A DNA stretch of 10,782 bases, from positions 1 to 10,782 of the forward strand of contig PTLK01000041.1 in the NCBI GenBank assembly GCA_002938075.1. The letters run 5' to 3'. How positions within the stretch are numbered: the stretch's first letter is position 1; every line of letters begins with the position of its first letter. Under the pieces are notes generated by a model. That model searched no databases. It was not told the origin of the DNA and worked only from the letters and a program-made list of their open reading frames with translations. The position numbers and the translations under genes were made by a program. This DNA is from Alphaproteobacteria bacterium MarineAlpha3_Bin3. Its GTDB lineage: Bacteria; Pseudomonadota; Alphaproteobacteria; Rhodospirillales; Casp-alpha2. This document shows, piece after piece, positions 1 through 7,410 of the stretch.

Positions 1-1
1 A

Positions 2-646
2 GGCGTCATCACCGGCAAGGGGGTGCTCAATAACCGGATCTCGGAACACCTGATGTCGAAGCTCAACGATATCGGCGTGCCGACCCATTTCATGCGCCGG
101 CTCAACATGCGCGAGCAACTAGTGCGCGAGGTTGAAATCATCCCCCTCCAGGTGGTGATCCGCAACATCGCCGCCGGGTCCTTGGCAGAGCGCTTCCACA
201 TGGCCGAGGGGACGCCGCTGCCGCGCTCCATCGTCGAGTACTATTACAAGTCGCCGGACGGCAACAAGCCGCTGGTCACCGAGGAACACATCACCGCGTT
301 TGGCTGGGCCGCCCCCCAAGACCTGGACGACATCGTGCCGATGGCGCTGCGCGTCAACGATTTCCTGTCCGGCCTGTTCCTCGGCATCGGGCTCCGGCTG
401 GTCGACGTTAGGCTCGAATTCGGCCGCCTATGGGAGGACGAACACATGCGGATCGTGCTTGCCGACGAGATCAGCCCCGACAACTGCCGCCTTTGGGACA
501 TCAAGACCAACGAGAAGATGGACAAGGACCGGTTCCGCCAAGACCTCGGCAACGTCGAGGAAGCGTACCAGGAGGTCGCCCGCCGGCTTGGCATCCTGCC
601 CGAAGGCGGCCCCCGCGACCTGCCGGGGCCCAAGGCCATACAATGA
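2..646 (+). CDS. purC: SAICAR synthase (PurC), 5'-truncated by the window edge
   Basis: Phosphoribosylaminoimidazole-succinocarboxamide synthase joins CAIR and aspartate, using ATP, to make SAICAR in purine synthesis (cytosol). The frame is open from the first bases: the GTG at 23 is an internal valine, preceded by VITGKG, a segment found inside PurC proteins. About 214 residues are visible and roughly 40 N-terminal residues, including much of the ATP-binding part, are missing. Seen here: NNRISEHLM, RRLNMREQL, the RNIAAGS loop, VTEEHITAFGWA, the signature LVDVRLEFG and ADEISPDNCRLWD. All are characteristic of the alphaproteobacterial ~254-residue enzyme. One oddity is in the first signature, which reads PLQVVIRN (codon CAG at 149-151) where the family normally has Glu (PLEVVVRN). 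The stop TGA overlaps an ATG that is in frame with purS, and purS follows at once, so co-transcription is likely. Confidence 0.97.
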   Translation, partial: GVITGKGVLNNRISEHLMSKLNDIGVPTHFMRRLNMREQLVREVEIIPLQVVIRNIAAGSLAERFHMAEGTPLPRSIVEYYYKSPDGNKPLVTEEHITAFGWAAPQDLDDIVPMALRVNDFLSGLFLGIGLRLVDVRLEFGRLWEDEHMRIVLADEISPDNCRLWDIKTNEKMDKDRFRQDLGNVEEAYQEVARRLGILPEGGPRDLPGPKAIQ

Positions 647-663
647 GCATCCGCCCGGCGATC

Positions 664-672
664 GGGGGGGAG
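664..672 (+). promoter_or_regulatory. purS ribosome binding site
   Basis: A G-run ending in GGGAG lies 6 bases before the ATG at 679. It decides the start. The alternative in-frame ATG at 643, overlapping the purC stop, would add 12 non-conserved residues and has no comparable site. Confidence 0.6.
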
Positions 673-678
673 AATGAA

Positions 679-924
679 ATGAAAGCAAAAATCCACGTCA
701 CCCTCAAGCAAGGCGTCCTCGATCCGCAGGGCAAGGCGGTCGAAAACGCGCTTTCGGCGCTCGGCTTCGGCGGCGTTTCCGGCGTCCGCCAGGGCAAATA
801 CATCGAGCTCGAGCTCGGAGAGACCGACCCCGAAAAGGCGCAGTCGCAAGTCGAGGAAATGTGCAGGAAGCTCCTCGCCAACACGGTGATCGAGGATTAC
901 GCCATCGACATCGCGGAGGGATAG
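679..924 (+). CDS. purS: FGAM synthase subunit PurS
   Basis: PurS is the small structural subunit of phosphoribosylformylglycinamidine synthase. In organisms with a small-type PurL it bridges PurL and PurQ and helps pass ammonia between them. The 81-residue product has the usual PurS length and pattern: a KAKIHVTLKQGVLDPQGKAV start, the segment GVRQGKYIELEL in the middle and CRKLLANTVIEDY near the end. The start at 679 is supported by a strong ribosome binding site. The ATG at 643 is in frame, but the extra residues do not look like PurS. It sits between purC and purQ, 21 bases before purQ, as expected for an alphaproteobacterial pur operon. It ends with TAG, one of the few TAG stops here, which shows that TAG is used as a normal stop in this genome. 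Confidence 0.96.
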   Translation: MKAKIHVTLKQGVLDPQGKAVENALSALGFGGVSGVRQGKYIELELGETDPEKAQSQVEEMCRKLLANTVIEDYAIDIAEG

Positions 925-945
925 CCCCGCCTTGAGACGCCGCCC

Positions 946-1647
946 ATGAAAGCATCCGTCATCGTCTTTCCCGGCTCCAACTGCGACCGCGACGTGCAGG
1001 TGGCGCTCGGCCAATCCTTACGCCGCCAGCCGGACATGGTCTGGCACGGCGAGGCGGAAATCCCCGAAACCGACCTGATCGTCGTCCCGGGCGGCTTTTC
1101 CTACGGCGATTACCTGCGTTCCGGGGCCATGGCGGCGCAATCGCCGGTGATGCGGGACGTGGTGGTGAAGGCCAAAAAAGGGGTGCCGGTGCTGGGCATC
1201 TGCAACGGCTTTCAGGTGCTGACCGAATGCGGGCTGCTGCCCGGGGCGCTGATGCGCAACGCGGGGCTGAAATTCGTCTGTAAGGACGTGCACCTGTCGG
1301 TCGAGGAGACGGAGTCGGTTTTCACCGGCGGCTACGAAAAGGGCCAGGTGATCCGCATCCCCATCGCCCATCACGACGGCAACTATTACGCCGACGACGA
1401 AACCCTCGACCGCCTCGAGGGCGACGGCCTGGTCGCGTTCAGCTATTGCGCCTCTGATGGCGGCCCCGCCGACGGGTCAAGAAATGGCGCCAACCCAAAC
1501 GGCTCGGCCCGCGACATCGCCGGAATCCTGAGCGACACCCGCACCGTTCTCGGCATGATGCCGCACCCCGAACGGCTGTCCGACCCGGCCTTGGGCGGCA
1601 ACGACGGGCGGGTTCTATTCGATCATCTGGTAGCGGCGCTCGGCTGA
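946..1647 (+). CDS. purQ: FGAM synthase glutaminase subunit PurQ
   Basis: PurQ is a class I glutamine amidotransferase. It hydrolyses glutamine and supplies ammonia to PurL, with PurS, for conversion of FGAR to FGAM. The 233-residue product has the triad fold markers: nucleophile Cys86 in GICNGFQ, and His207 and Glu209 in MMPHPER. The N-terminus VIVFPGSNCDRD and the segment VPGGFSYGDYLRSGAMAA are typical of PurQ. The ANPNGS motif near residue 185 is preceded by a few extra Gly/Asp/Ser-rich residues (about 170-182), making the protein slightly longer than the ~227-residue Bacillus enzyme. Its TGA shares one base with the ATG of the rhomboid gene, suggesting translational coupling. Unlike many relatives it is not followed directly by purL, which starts about 1.9 kb further on. 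Confidence 0.97.
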   Translation: MKASVIVFPGSNCDRDVQVALGQSLRRQPDMVWHGEAEIPETDLIVVPGGFSYGDYLRSGAMAAQSPVMRDVVVKAKKGVPVLGICNGFQVLTECGLLPGALMRNAGLKFVCKDVHLSVEETESVFTGGYEKGQVIRIPIAHHDGNYYADDETLDRLEGDGLVAFSYCASDGGPADGSRNGANPNGSARDIAGILSDTRTVLGMMPHPERLSDPALGGNDGRVLFDHLVAALG

Positions 1648-2423
1648 TGCTGCTGCCGCTTCACGACGACAACCCGTTAAAGAACATCCGCTTCCAGTAC
1701 GTCACCGTCGCCTTCATTGCTGCCTGCGTGGCGGTGTTTTTGTTCCAGTTCACCCTCGATTCCAGGGAAGAGCAGGTCTTTATCTACGGCTTCGGCGCCA
1801 TCCCGGCGGTGCTGTTCGGGCAAACGGAGTTGCCCGTGGCGCTGCCGCAAGCGCCGGCGGTGCTGACCCTGGTGACGTCGATGTTCCTGCACGGCGGCTT
1901 TATGCACCTGGCCGGCAATATGCTGTTCCTGTGGGTGCTCGGCGACAACGTCGAGGACGCCATGGGCCACAAGCGCTTCGTCGCCTTCTATCTTGTCTGC
2001 GGCATCGCCGCCGCCTTCGCCCACGCAACTGTGGATCCGGAGTCCAGGATCCCGATGATCGGCGCCTCGGGCGCCATATCGGGAGTCATCGGAGCGTACC
2101 TGATGCTCCATCCCAAGGCCCGGATCAAGGTGCTGATTTCCTATTTCCTGGTCTGGCTGCCGGCCTATGTGGTGTTGGGGTTCTGGATCGGGTTTCAGTT
2201 TTTCTCCGCCGCCATGGCGGCCGGCGGCGCGGGCGGCGGCGTCGCCTGGTGGGCGCACATCGGCGGCTTCATCGCCGGCGTCGCCCTGATCGTGCCGATG
2301 AAACGGAAAAACGTCGCCCTGTTCGACCGCGGCCTGAAGCGCTTCACCCTCAGGCCCGGCGCCTCCCGGCGCACGCGCATCCCCAAAAGCGGCCACAGCG
2401 GGCCGAAAGGCCCTTGGAGTTGA
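1647..2423 (+). CDS. Rhomboid-family intramembrane serine protease
   Basis: This is an inner-membrane protease that cleaves transmembrane segments of substrate proteins; the substrate is unknown. The 258-residue product has several hydrophobic segments (about 18-36, 84-99, 111-127, 137-154, 162-190, 200-217) and the full rhomboid signature. HLAGNM has His87 and Asn91 (oxyanion site), GASGAISG has the nucleophile Ser141, and AHIGGF has the catalytic His204. Trp/Asn-rich FLWVLGDNVED follows the HxxxN helix, as in bacterial rhomboids. The C-terminal ~40 residues are basic and Pro/Gly-rich and probably cytoplasmic. The ATG overlaps the purQ stop by one base, so it is probably the last gene of the purC-purS-purQ transcript and depends on purQ translation. 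No clear T-run terminator follows. A functional tie to purine synthesis is not evident; this is positional association only. Confidence 0.93.
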   Translation: MLLPLHDDNPLKNIRFQYVTVAFIAACVAVFLFQFTLDSREEQVFIYGFGAIPAVLFGQTELPVALPQAPAVLTLVTSMFLHGGFMHLAGNMLFLWVLGDNVEDAMGHKRFVAFYLVCGIAAAFAHATVDPESRIPMIGASGAISGVIGAYLMLHPKARIKVLISYFLVWLPAYVVLGFWIGFQFFSAAMAAGGAGGGVAWWAHIGGFIAGVALIVPMKRKNVALFDRGLKRFTLRPGASRRTRIPKSGHSGPKGPWS

Positions 2424-2504
2424 GAGGGTGAGGGAGACGCGGAGAGAATAACTACGCCCCCCCACAAGATTAGTCCCCGATTTGTCCCCCCGGGGGCCGC
2501 CGGT

Positions 2505-2651
2505 TCATTCGACCTTCTTGCGCTTCGCCCTGGTGCGCTTCGCCTTGGTTTGCTTCTTGATGGCGCGTTTTTTCTGCGTCTTGCGGACCTGCTTCGTCCG
2601 CGCCGCCTTCTTGCGCGTCGTACTCTTGCGTATGTCATCCGGCAGGTCCGT
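2505..2651 (-). pseudogene. In-frame Lys/Arg-rich extension beyond the TGA of the TPR gene
   Basis: Directly after the TGA of the minus-strand TPR gene (2652-2654), the same frame stays open for 48 codons to a second TGA at 2505-2507. The translation is strongly basic: 22 of 48 residues are Lys or Arg, in runs such as RKSTTRKKAARTK and KAKRTRAKRKKVE. The frame contains no ATG, GTG or TTG, so it is unlikely to be an independent gene. It uses AAG and CGC codons with high third-position GC, like real genes here, whereas the competing frame from the ATG at 2638 is full of AGA and GCA codons. The simplest reading is that TPR domain and basic tail were once one ~180-residue protein, split by a nonsense change (for example CGA to TGA), by a sequencing error, or joined by occasional read-through. 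Basic tails of this kind often bind nucleic acid or anionic polymers; function is not known. Confidence 0.5.
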
Positions 2652-3047
2652 TCACGCTATTTCCTTCTTGGGGCGGGGCTGGCCTTCGATTTCCTTCCCC
2701 GGCTCCTTCAGGGCCCGCAGGGCGAGGTCGCGGTTGAAGGCGACGTCCGAGTCCCTGGGGTTGAGCTTCAGCGCCTTGGTGTAGTTCTCGACCGCCTTAT
2801 TGAACTGCCCGTTGAGCCCGTAGGCGACGCCCATGTCGTAGTACGCGATGCCATTGGTGGCGGCCCCGAAACGGTCGGAACCGGCGACCTTCGAACAGCC
2901 GCGGACCTGGGCGGCGAGCACCGCCTTGCCGCCGTTGCATTGCTGGCGGTGGAAATCCAGGTGGTCCGACGCCAGGGCCGGCGCCCCCAGCGTCCCCGTC
3001 ATCAGCAGGACGGCCAAGGCCACCGCCGGAATGTTGAAACGCATCAT
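2652..3047 (-). CDS. Secreted single-TPR protein, unknown function
   Basis: A 131-residue protein with a clear Sec signal peptide: basic start MMRF, a hydrophobic core over residues 7-20, and cleavage expected after ALA at 24-26, so it should be periplasmic or lipid-free secreted. Two cysteines (38 and 51) could form a disulfide. Residues about 66-99 form a tetratricopeptide repeat (GIAYYDMGVAYGLNGQF, then KAVENYTKALKLNP), followed by a partial second helix pair (DSDVAFNRDLALRAL). TPRs bind other proteins; the partner is unknown. The start may be the ATG at 3047 or the next codon at 3044; neither has a strong ribosome site. A promoter-like pair lies just upstream (3083-3111). The frame continues after the TGA into a basic tail, so the annotated end may be a premature stop. 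It converges on the rhomboid gene. Confidence 0.8.
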   Translation of the reverse strand: MMRFNIPAVALAVLLMTGTLGAPALASDHLDFHRQQCNGGKAVLAAQVRGCSKVAGSDRFGAATNGIAYYDMGVAYGLNGQFNKAVENYTKALKLNPRDSDVAFNRDLALRALKEPGKEIEGQPRPKKEIA

Positions 3048-3082
3048 CGTCGGCCCGCTCGCTCCGGTTCTTTCCCGCGACC

Positions 3083-3111
3083 CTTATACTGCGGAACGGC
3101 CTTTCCGGTAA
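3083..3111 (-). promoter_or_regulatory. Possible promoter for the TPR gene
   Basis: On the minus strand, TTACCG (3106-3111) is followed after 17 bases by TATAAG (3083-3088). The -10 matches TATAAT at 5 of 6 positions; the -35 is weak (3 of 6). The predicted start is about 30 bases before the TPR gene ATG. Confidence 0.4.
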
Positions 3112-3140
3112 GGGGCGTGGCGGGCGGCCCAGCCCCGCAA

Positions 3141-3305
3141 TCAACTGTCCTTGCTTCTTTTGACTTCATCGGCATCATGCTTGAGCTTCTTGGCATGCTG
3201 CCGGGCACGTTCCTCGCGTTCGAGACGCTCCTGTTCATCCAGTTCCTGACGCCGCTTCTTGCTCTCCTCGTCGGCCCCGATGAGCTTTTTAAGTGCGTCC
3301 CACAT
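3141..3305 (-). CDS. Small charged coiled-coil protein, unknown
   Basis: A 54-residue cytosolic protein starting MWDALKKLIGADEE. After this short amphipathic start, residues about 15-50 are almost all charged (RRQELDEQERLEREERAR and onward), as in a single long helix or coiled coil. There is no membrane segment or known motif. The start is set by one of the best ribosome sites in the window, AAAGGAGG at 3311-3318, 5 bases from the ATG; an upstream in-frame start would add 20 residues overlapping that site. It lies divergently from purL and 93 bases upstream of the TPR gene, on the same strand, but the TPR gene seems to have its own promoter. Composition resembles ribosome- or membrane-surface-associated accessory peptides, but no family is recognised. 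Confidence 0.7.
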   Translation of the reverse strand: MWDALKKLIGADEESKKRRQELDEQERLEREERARQHAKKLKHDADEVKRSKDS

Positions 3306-3310
3306 ATGAC

Positions 3311-3318
3311 CCTCCTTT
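3311..3318 (-). promoter_or_regulatory. Strong ribosome binding site of the coiled-coil gene
   Basis: On the minus strand this reads AAAGGAGG, a near-perfect complement to the 16S rRNA 3' end, 5 bases from the ATG at 3305. It fixes the short start and argues that this small frame is really translated. Confidence 0.7.
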
Positions 3319-3371
3319 CCCATAGAGAACGCCATCACCCGCGCGCGGGCGACTTCCATCACCATCGGGCC

Positions 3372-3396
3372 CGCTGGTGTCCAGCGTTAAAAAAAA
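3372..3396. repeat. Short hairpin beside an A/T tract, divergent region
   Basis: A perfect 6-bp inverted repeat, CGCTGG and CCAGCG with a TGT loop (3372-3386), is followed by TT and eight A (3389-3396). On neither strand is this a standard terminator, because the tract is A on the strand where it follows the stem. On the minus strand the T-run follows a small GGTC/GACC stem (about 3400-3415), which could be a weak terminator. It lies in the 219-base gap between the coiled-coil gene and purL. The rest of that gap holds a GGGCCT/AGGCCC inverted repeat (3420-3440) and a twice-repeated GCAGGCC (3433 and 3450), but no convincing sigma-70 promoter. Confidence 0.35.
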
Positions 3397-3524
3397 GGAT
3401 GGTCTCCGCGACCCCAGCCGGGCCTTTCTGTTGCAGGCCCAAGGATAACGCAGGCCGGAAAGCGAGTCCATTGCGGGGCTGCTTCCGATATTGCCACCCG
3501 TCGCCCATCTGCTAAAAGAACCCC

Positions 3525-5765
<2,241 letters not shown>

Positions 5766-5791
5766 GGCGCCGCCAATGAAGGAGCCCTGAA

Positions 5792-6181
5792 ATGCTGAAA
5801 GTCCATGTCCTTGACCAACTCCATCATCATCGAAGCAACGTCGCCCATGGGGTCGAGGTGCCGGCGGGGGCACGCCTACTGTTCACCAACGGCCAGGTCG
5901 GCACCAAACCTGACGGCTCCACCCCCGAAGCGACGGCGGAACAGGTGGAGGTTATCTTCGACAGGCTGAAGGCGGTCCTCAAGGCCGCCGACATGACCCT
6001 GAATGACATCGTCTGCTTCGACTTTTATGTGACCGACCGGGCCGACATAGACCCCTTCGCCGAAGTGCGCGACAGGATCATGGGCGATCACAAGCCGGGG
6101 GCGACGCTGCTTGTCGTCAACGGGCTGGCCCGTCCGGAACTGAAGATCGAGATCGAGGCCGTCGCCGCAAAGGTGGATTGA
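5792..6181 (+). CDS. RidA (YjgF/YER057c/UK114) family protein
   Basis: A 129-residue single-domain protein of the RidA family. Classical RidA trimers in the cytosol hydrolyse reactive imine/enamine intermediates made by PLP enzymes; many other subfamilies have unknown substrates. Seen here: LLFTNGQVG near residue 30, a FDRLKAVLKAADMTLNDIV helix, FDFYVTD at about 76-82, and the C-terminal block GATLLVVNGLARPELKIEIEAVA. Arg114 in ARPELKIEIEA lines up with the substrate-carboxylate-binding Arg of deaminase-competent RidA proteins, so imine deaminase activity is plausible. The N-terminus HVLDQLHHHRSNVAHGVEVPAG is not the usual RidA start, so it may belong to a divergent subfamily. AAGGAG at 5779-5784, 7 bases from the ATG, supports the start. 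It begins 26 bases after purL and is probably co-transcribed with it. Confidence 0.9.
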   Translation: MLKVHVLDQLHHHRSNVAHGVEVPAGARLLFTNGQVGTKPDGSTPEATAEQVEVIFDRLKAVLKAADMTLNDIVCFDFYVTDRADIDPFAEVRDRIMGDHKPGATLLVVNGLARPELKIEIEAVAAKVD

Positions 6182-6226
6182 CGCCGGCGTCCGCAGGCGG
6201 TGTTTTCGATTTAGGCCGGGTTGGTT

Positions 6227-6232
6227 TATAAT
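6227..6232 (+). promoter_or_regulatory. Consensus -10 box before the small membrane-protein genes
   Basis: A perfect TATAAT occurs in the 89-base gap after the ridA-type gene, about 38 bases before the ATG at 6271. No good -35 sits 17 bases upstream (TTCGAT at 6205-6210 is the nearest T-rich hexamer), so strength is uncertain. A weakly paired GC stretch with GTTTT (6181-6206) just before could end the purL transcript. Confidence 0.4.
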
Positions 6233-6270
6233 GGCGGCCGCACCAAACCGAAAAGAAACGGGACTGAATA

Positions 6271-6393
6271 ATGTCTGAACATGAGCACGACGACAACTTT
6301 GAACTCAAATACGTCGGCTATGTGGCCTTAGCCATCGGCCTGGTTGTCTTTTTGTCGGGAATGGGGGGCCTCCTTTTAAACCTTGCCTCATAA
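6271..6393 (+). CDS. Tiny single-span membrane protein (40 aa), unknown
   Basis: An ATG-to-TAA frame of 40 codons encodes an acidic, His-containing start (MSEHEHDDNFELKYVG) and one hydrophobic helix of about 22 residues (about 16-38) rich in Gly, Leu and Val, ending a few residues later. A single-pass inner-membrane protein with the acidic end probably in the cytosol is the natural reading. The ribosome site is poor (GGGA about 10 bases upstream). It lies 89 bases after the ridA-type gene, behind a TATAAT, and 7 bases before a second micro-membrane protein. The soluble, membrane, short-tail layout and the neighbour argue against chance. No family is recognised; micro-proteins of this type often modulate larger membrane complexes. 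Confidence 0.6.
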   Translation: MSEHEHDDNFELKYVGYVALAIGLVVFLSGMGGLLLNLAS

Positions 6394-6400
6394 ACCTTGC

Positions 6401-6520
6401 ATGAGCGTCTTTTACATCATCCTCGGCCTTGTCACCGGTTTCCTCATCGCCGTTGTCTTTCCGTGGATGCTGCTGAGAACGCTGGCGAAGGAGGAGAACG
6501 CAAGCGAAGAAGAAAAATAA
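6401..6520 (+). CDS. Tiny single-span membrane protein (39 aa), unknown
   Basis: A 39-codon ATG-to-TAA frame encodes a hydrophobic helix directly at the N-terminus (MSVFYIILGLVTGFLIAVVF, then PWMLL), followed by a charged tail of Lys and Glu residues (LAKEENASEEEK). This is the pattern of a small signal-anchor protein with a cytosolic acidic tail. No ribosome site is visible; the 7-base gap after the previous stop suggests translational coupling. The frame is too short for most gene finders. An inverted repeat follows at once (6523-6540) and may mark the end of the transcript. Function unknown. Confidence 0.55.
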   Translation: MSVFYIILGLVTGFLIAVVFPWMLLRTLAKEENASEEEK

Positions 6521-6522
6521 CG

Positions 6523-6540
6523 GACCGTTCAGGAACGGTC
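6523..6540. terminator. Inverted repeat after the micro-membrane-protein genes
   Basis: GACCGTTC, two bases, GAACGGTC form a perfect 8-bp inverted repeat starting 3 bases after the preceding stop codon. There is no T-run behind it, so it may be a processing or stability hairpin, or a protein-binding palindrome, instead of an intrinsic terminator. Confidence 0.35.
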
Positions 6541-6592
6541 GGCATTCCCCACCCTGTCATCGGGAGCCCGCAAATCCCCAAACCGCACAGGG

Positions 6593-6621
6593 TTGACTGG
6601 TGGGGTTTTTGGGGCCATATC
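6593..6621 (+). promoter_or_regulatory. Possible bolA-grxD promoter
   Basis: TTGACT (6593-6598), a good -35, is followed after 17 bases by CATATC (6616-6621), a poor -10. This would start transcripts about 30 bases before bolA. GATAAT (6637) and TATAAG (6645) lie closer to the gene but lack a spaced -35. Confidence 0.35.
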
Positions 6622-6660
6622 CCAAGCAATCGGAAAGATAATGGTATAAGGAATTGCCGC

Positions 6661-6900
6661 ATGGCAATGGACGCGGCGGATATCGAACGCCTGATCAAGG
6701 AAGGCCTGCCCGACGCGGAGGTCACCATCCAGGACCTCAAGGGCGACGGCGACCATTACGCGGCGACGGTGGTTTCCTCGGCCTTCGCCGGCAAGACCCG
6801 CGTCCAGCAGCATCAACTGGTTTATCAGGCGCTGCAGGGCCGGATGGGCAACGAACTGCACGCTCTGGCGCTGCAAACCAGCGCCCCTGACGGCGCCTGA
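6661..6900 (+). CDS. BolA/IbaG-family protein
   Basis: A 79-residue BolA-like protein. These pair with CGFS monothiol glutaredoxins to hold a shared [2Fe-2S] cluster and act in iron-sulfur trafficking and iron sensing in the cytosol. Seen here: IERLIKEGLPDAEVTIQDL, GDGDHYAATVVS with His32 in the variable loop, the family core AFAGKTRVQQHQLVYQAL (about 41-58) and HALAL with the invariant His67, the residue that binds the cluster in BolA-Grx complexes. The start at 6661 has AAGGA 8 bases upstream; the ATG at 6667 is a possible alternative. grxD follows after 58 bases on the same strand, so the two partners are encoded together. The short length fits the IbaG/YrbA type better than E. coli BolA (105 residues). 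Confidence 0.93.
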   Translation: MAMDAADIERLIKEGLPDAEVTIQDLKGDGDHYAATVVSSAFAGKTRVQQHQLVYQALQGRMGNELHALALQTSAPDGA

Positions 6901-6940
6901 GCCGTAACAGACCCCCGGCGGCACCTGAGCCGCAACAGAC
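6892..6940 (+). repeat. Tandem near-repeat across the bolA stop
   Basis: Two 21-base copies, 6892-6912 and 6920-6940, are 28 bases apart and match at 19 of 21 positions (core CCTGAGCCG and AACAGAC). The first copy spans the bolA stop codon; the second lies in the spacer just before the grxD ribosome site. It looks like a local tandem duplication that lengthened the bolA-grxD spacer. Confidence 0.7.
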
Positions 6941-6958
6941 TAAGGAGTGGACCAAAAC

Positions 6959-7294
6959 ATGAGCGACAACCCGGTTAATGACCGCATCCAGAGCGAAATC
7001 GACGAAAACTCCGTCGTCCTTTTCATGAAGGGCAACCCGATGATGCCGCAGTGCGGTTTTTCCGCCGCCATAACCCAGGTCCTGACCCAGATGGAGGTCA
7101 AGTTCAAGGGCATCGACGTGCTCGCCGACGATGAGTTGCGCCAGGGAATCAAGGAATTCTCGTCGTGGCCGACGATCCCGCAGCTTTACGTCAAGGGTGA
7201 TTTCGTCGGCGGCTGCGATATCGTCCGCGAGATGTACGAGAATGGTGAGCTGAAGGAACTTCTCGACAACAAGGGCGTCGAATACGCTTCTTAA
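6959..7294 (+). CDS. grxD: Monothiol glutaredoxin Grx4
   Basis: A 111-residue CGFS-type monothiol glutaredoxin. It carries a glutathione-ligated [2Fe-2S] cluster as a homodimer or with BolA, and passes it to target proteins in the cytosol. Motifs: VLFMKGNP (Lys24 of the glutathione site), PQCGFSAA with the active Cys32, WPTIPQLY with the cis-Pro74 loop, and FVGGCDI (84-87), which also contacts glutathione. Length and order are those of E. coli Grx4 (115 residues) and alphaproteobacterial homologues. AGGAG at 6943-6947 lies 11 bases before the ATG; an in-frame GTG at 6947 overlaps that site and is rejected as start. It sits directly after the bolA-type gene, its known functional partner, and the pair downstream of purL is a familiar alphaproteobacterial arrangement. 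Confidence 0.96.
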   Translation: MSDNPVNDRIQSEIDENSVVLFMKGNPMMPQCGFSAAITQVLTQMEVKFKGIDVLADDELRQGIKEFSSWPTIPQLYVKGDFVGGCDIVREMYENGELKELLDNKGVEYAS

Positions 7295-7410
7295 CAAGAG
7301 GCCGCGAGGCCGGGGTGTCCCCCGAAAACAAAAACATCGGCGGTACACCAGACAGGGAAATAACAAAAAAACAAGAAAGAAAAAGGCGCGGTAAGCACCT
7401 TATAGAGGAC

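Noticed and set aside
643..678. ATG at 643 as purS start (overlapping the purC stop)
   Set aside because: Adds residues not seen in PurS and lacks a ribosome site, while 679 has a strong one.
244..1014. 256-codon minus-strand frame across purC, purS and purQ
   Set aside because: Lies antisense to three confident genes and has no domain pattern.
2195..2638. Minus-strand 147-codon frame from the ATG at 2638, very Arg/Ser-rich
   Set aside because: It is the shifted reading of the Lys-rich tail, is dominated by AGA, GCA and similar codons that are rare here, and then runs antisense through the end of the rhomboid gene.
6947..6958. GTG at 6947 as grxD start
   Set aside because: It overlaps the ribosome site itself; the ATG at 6959 fits family length.
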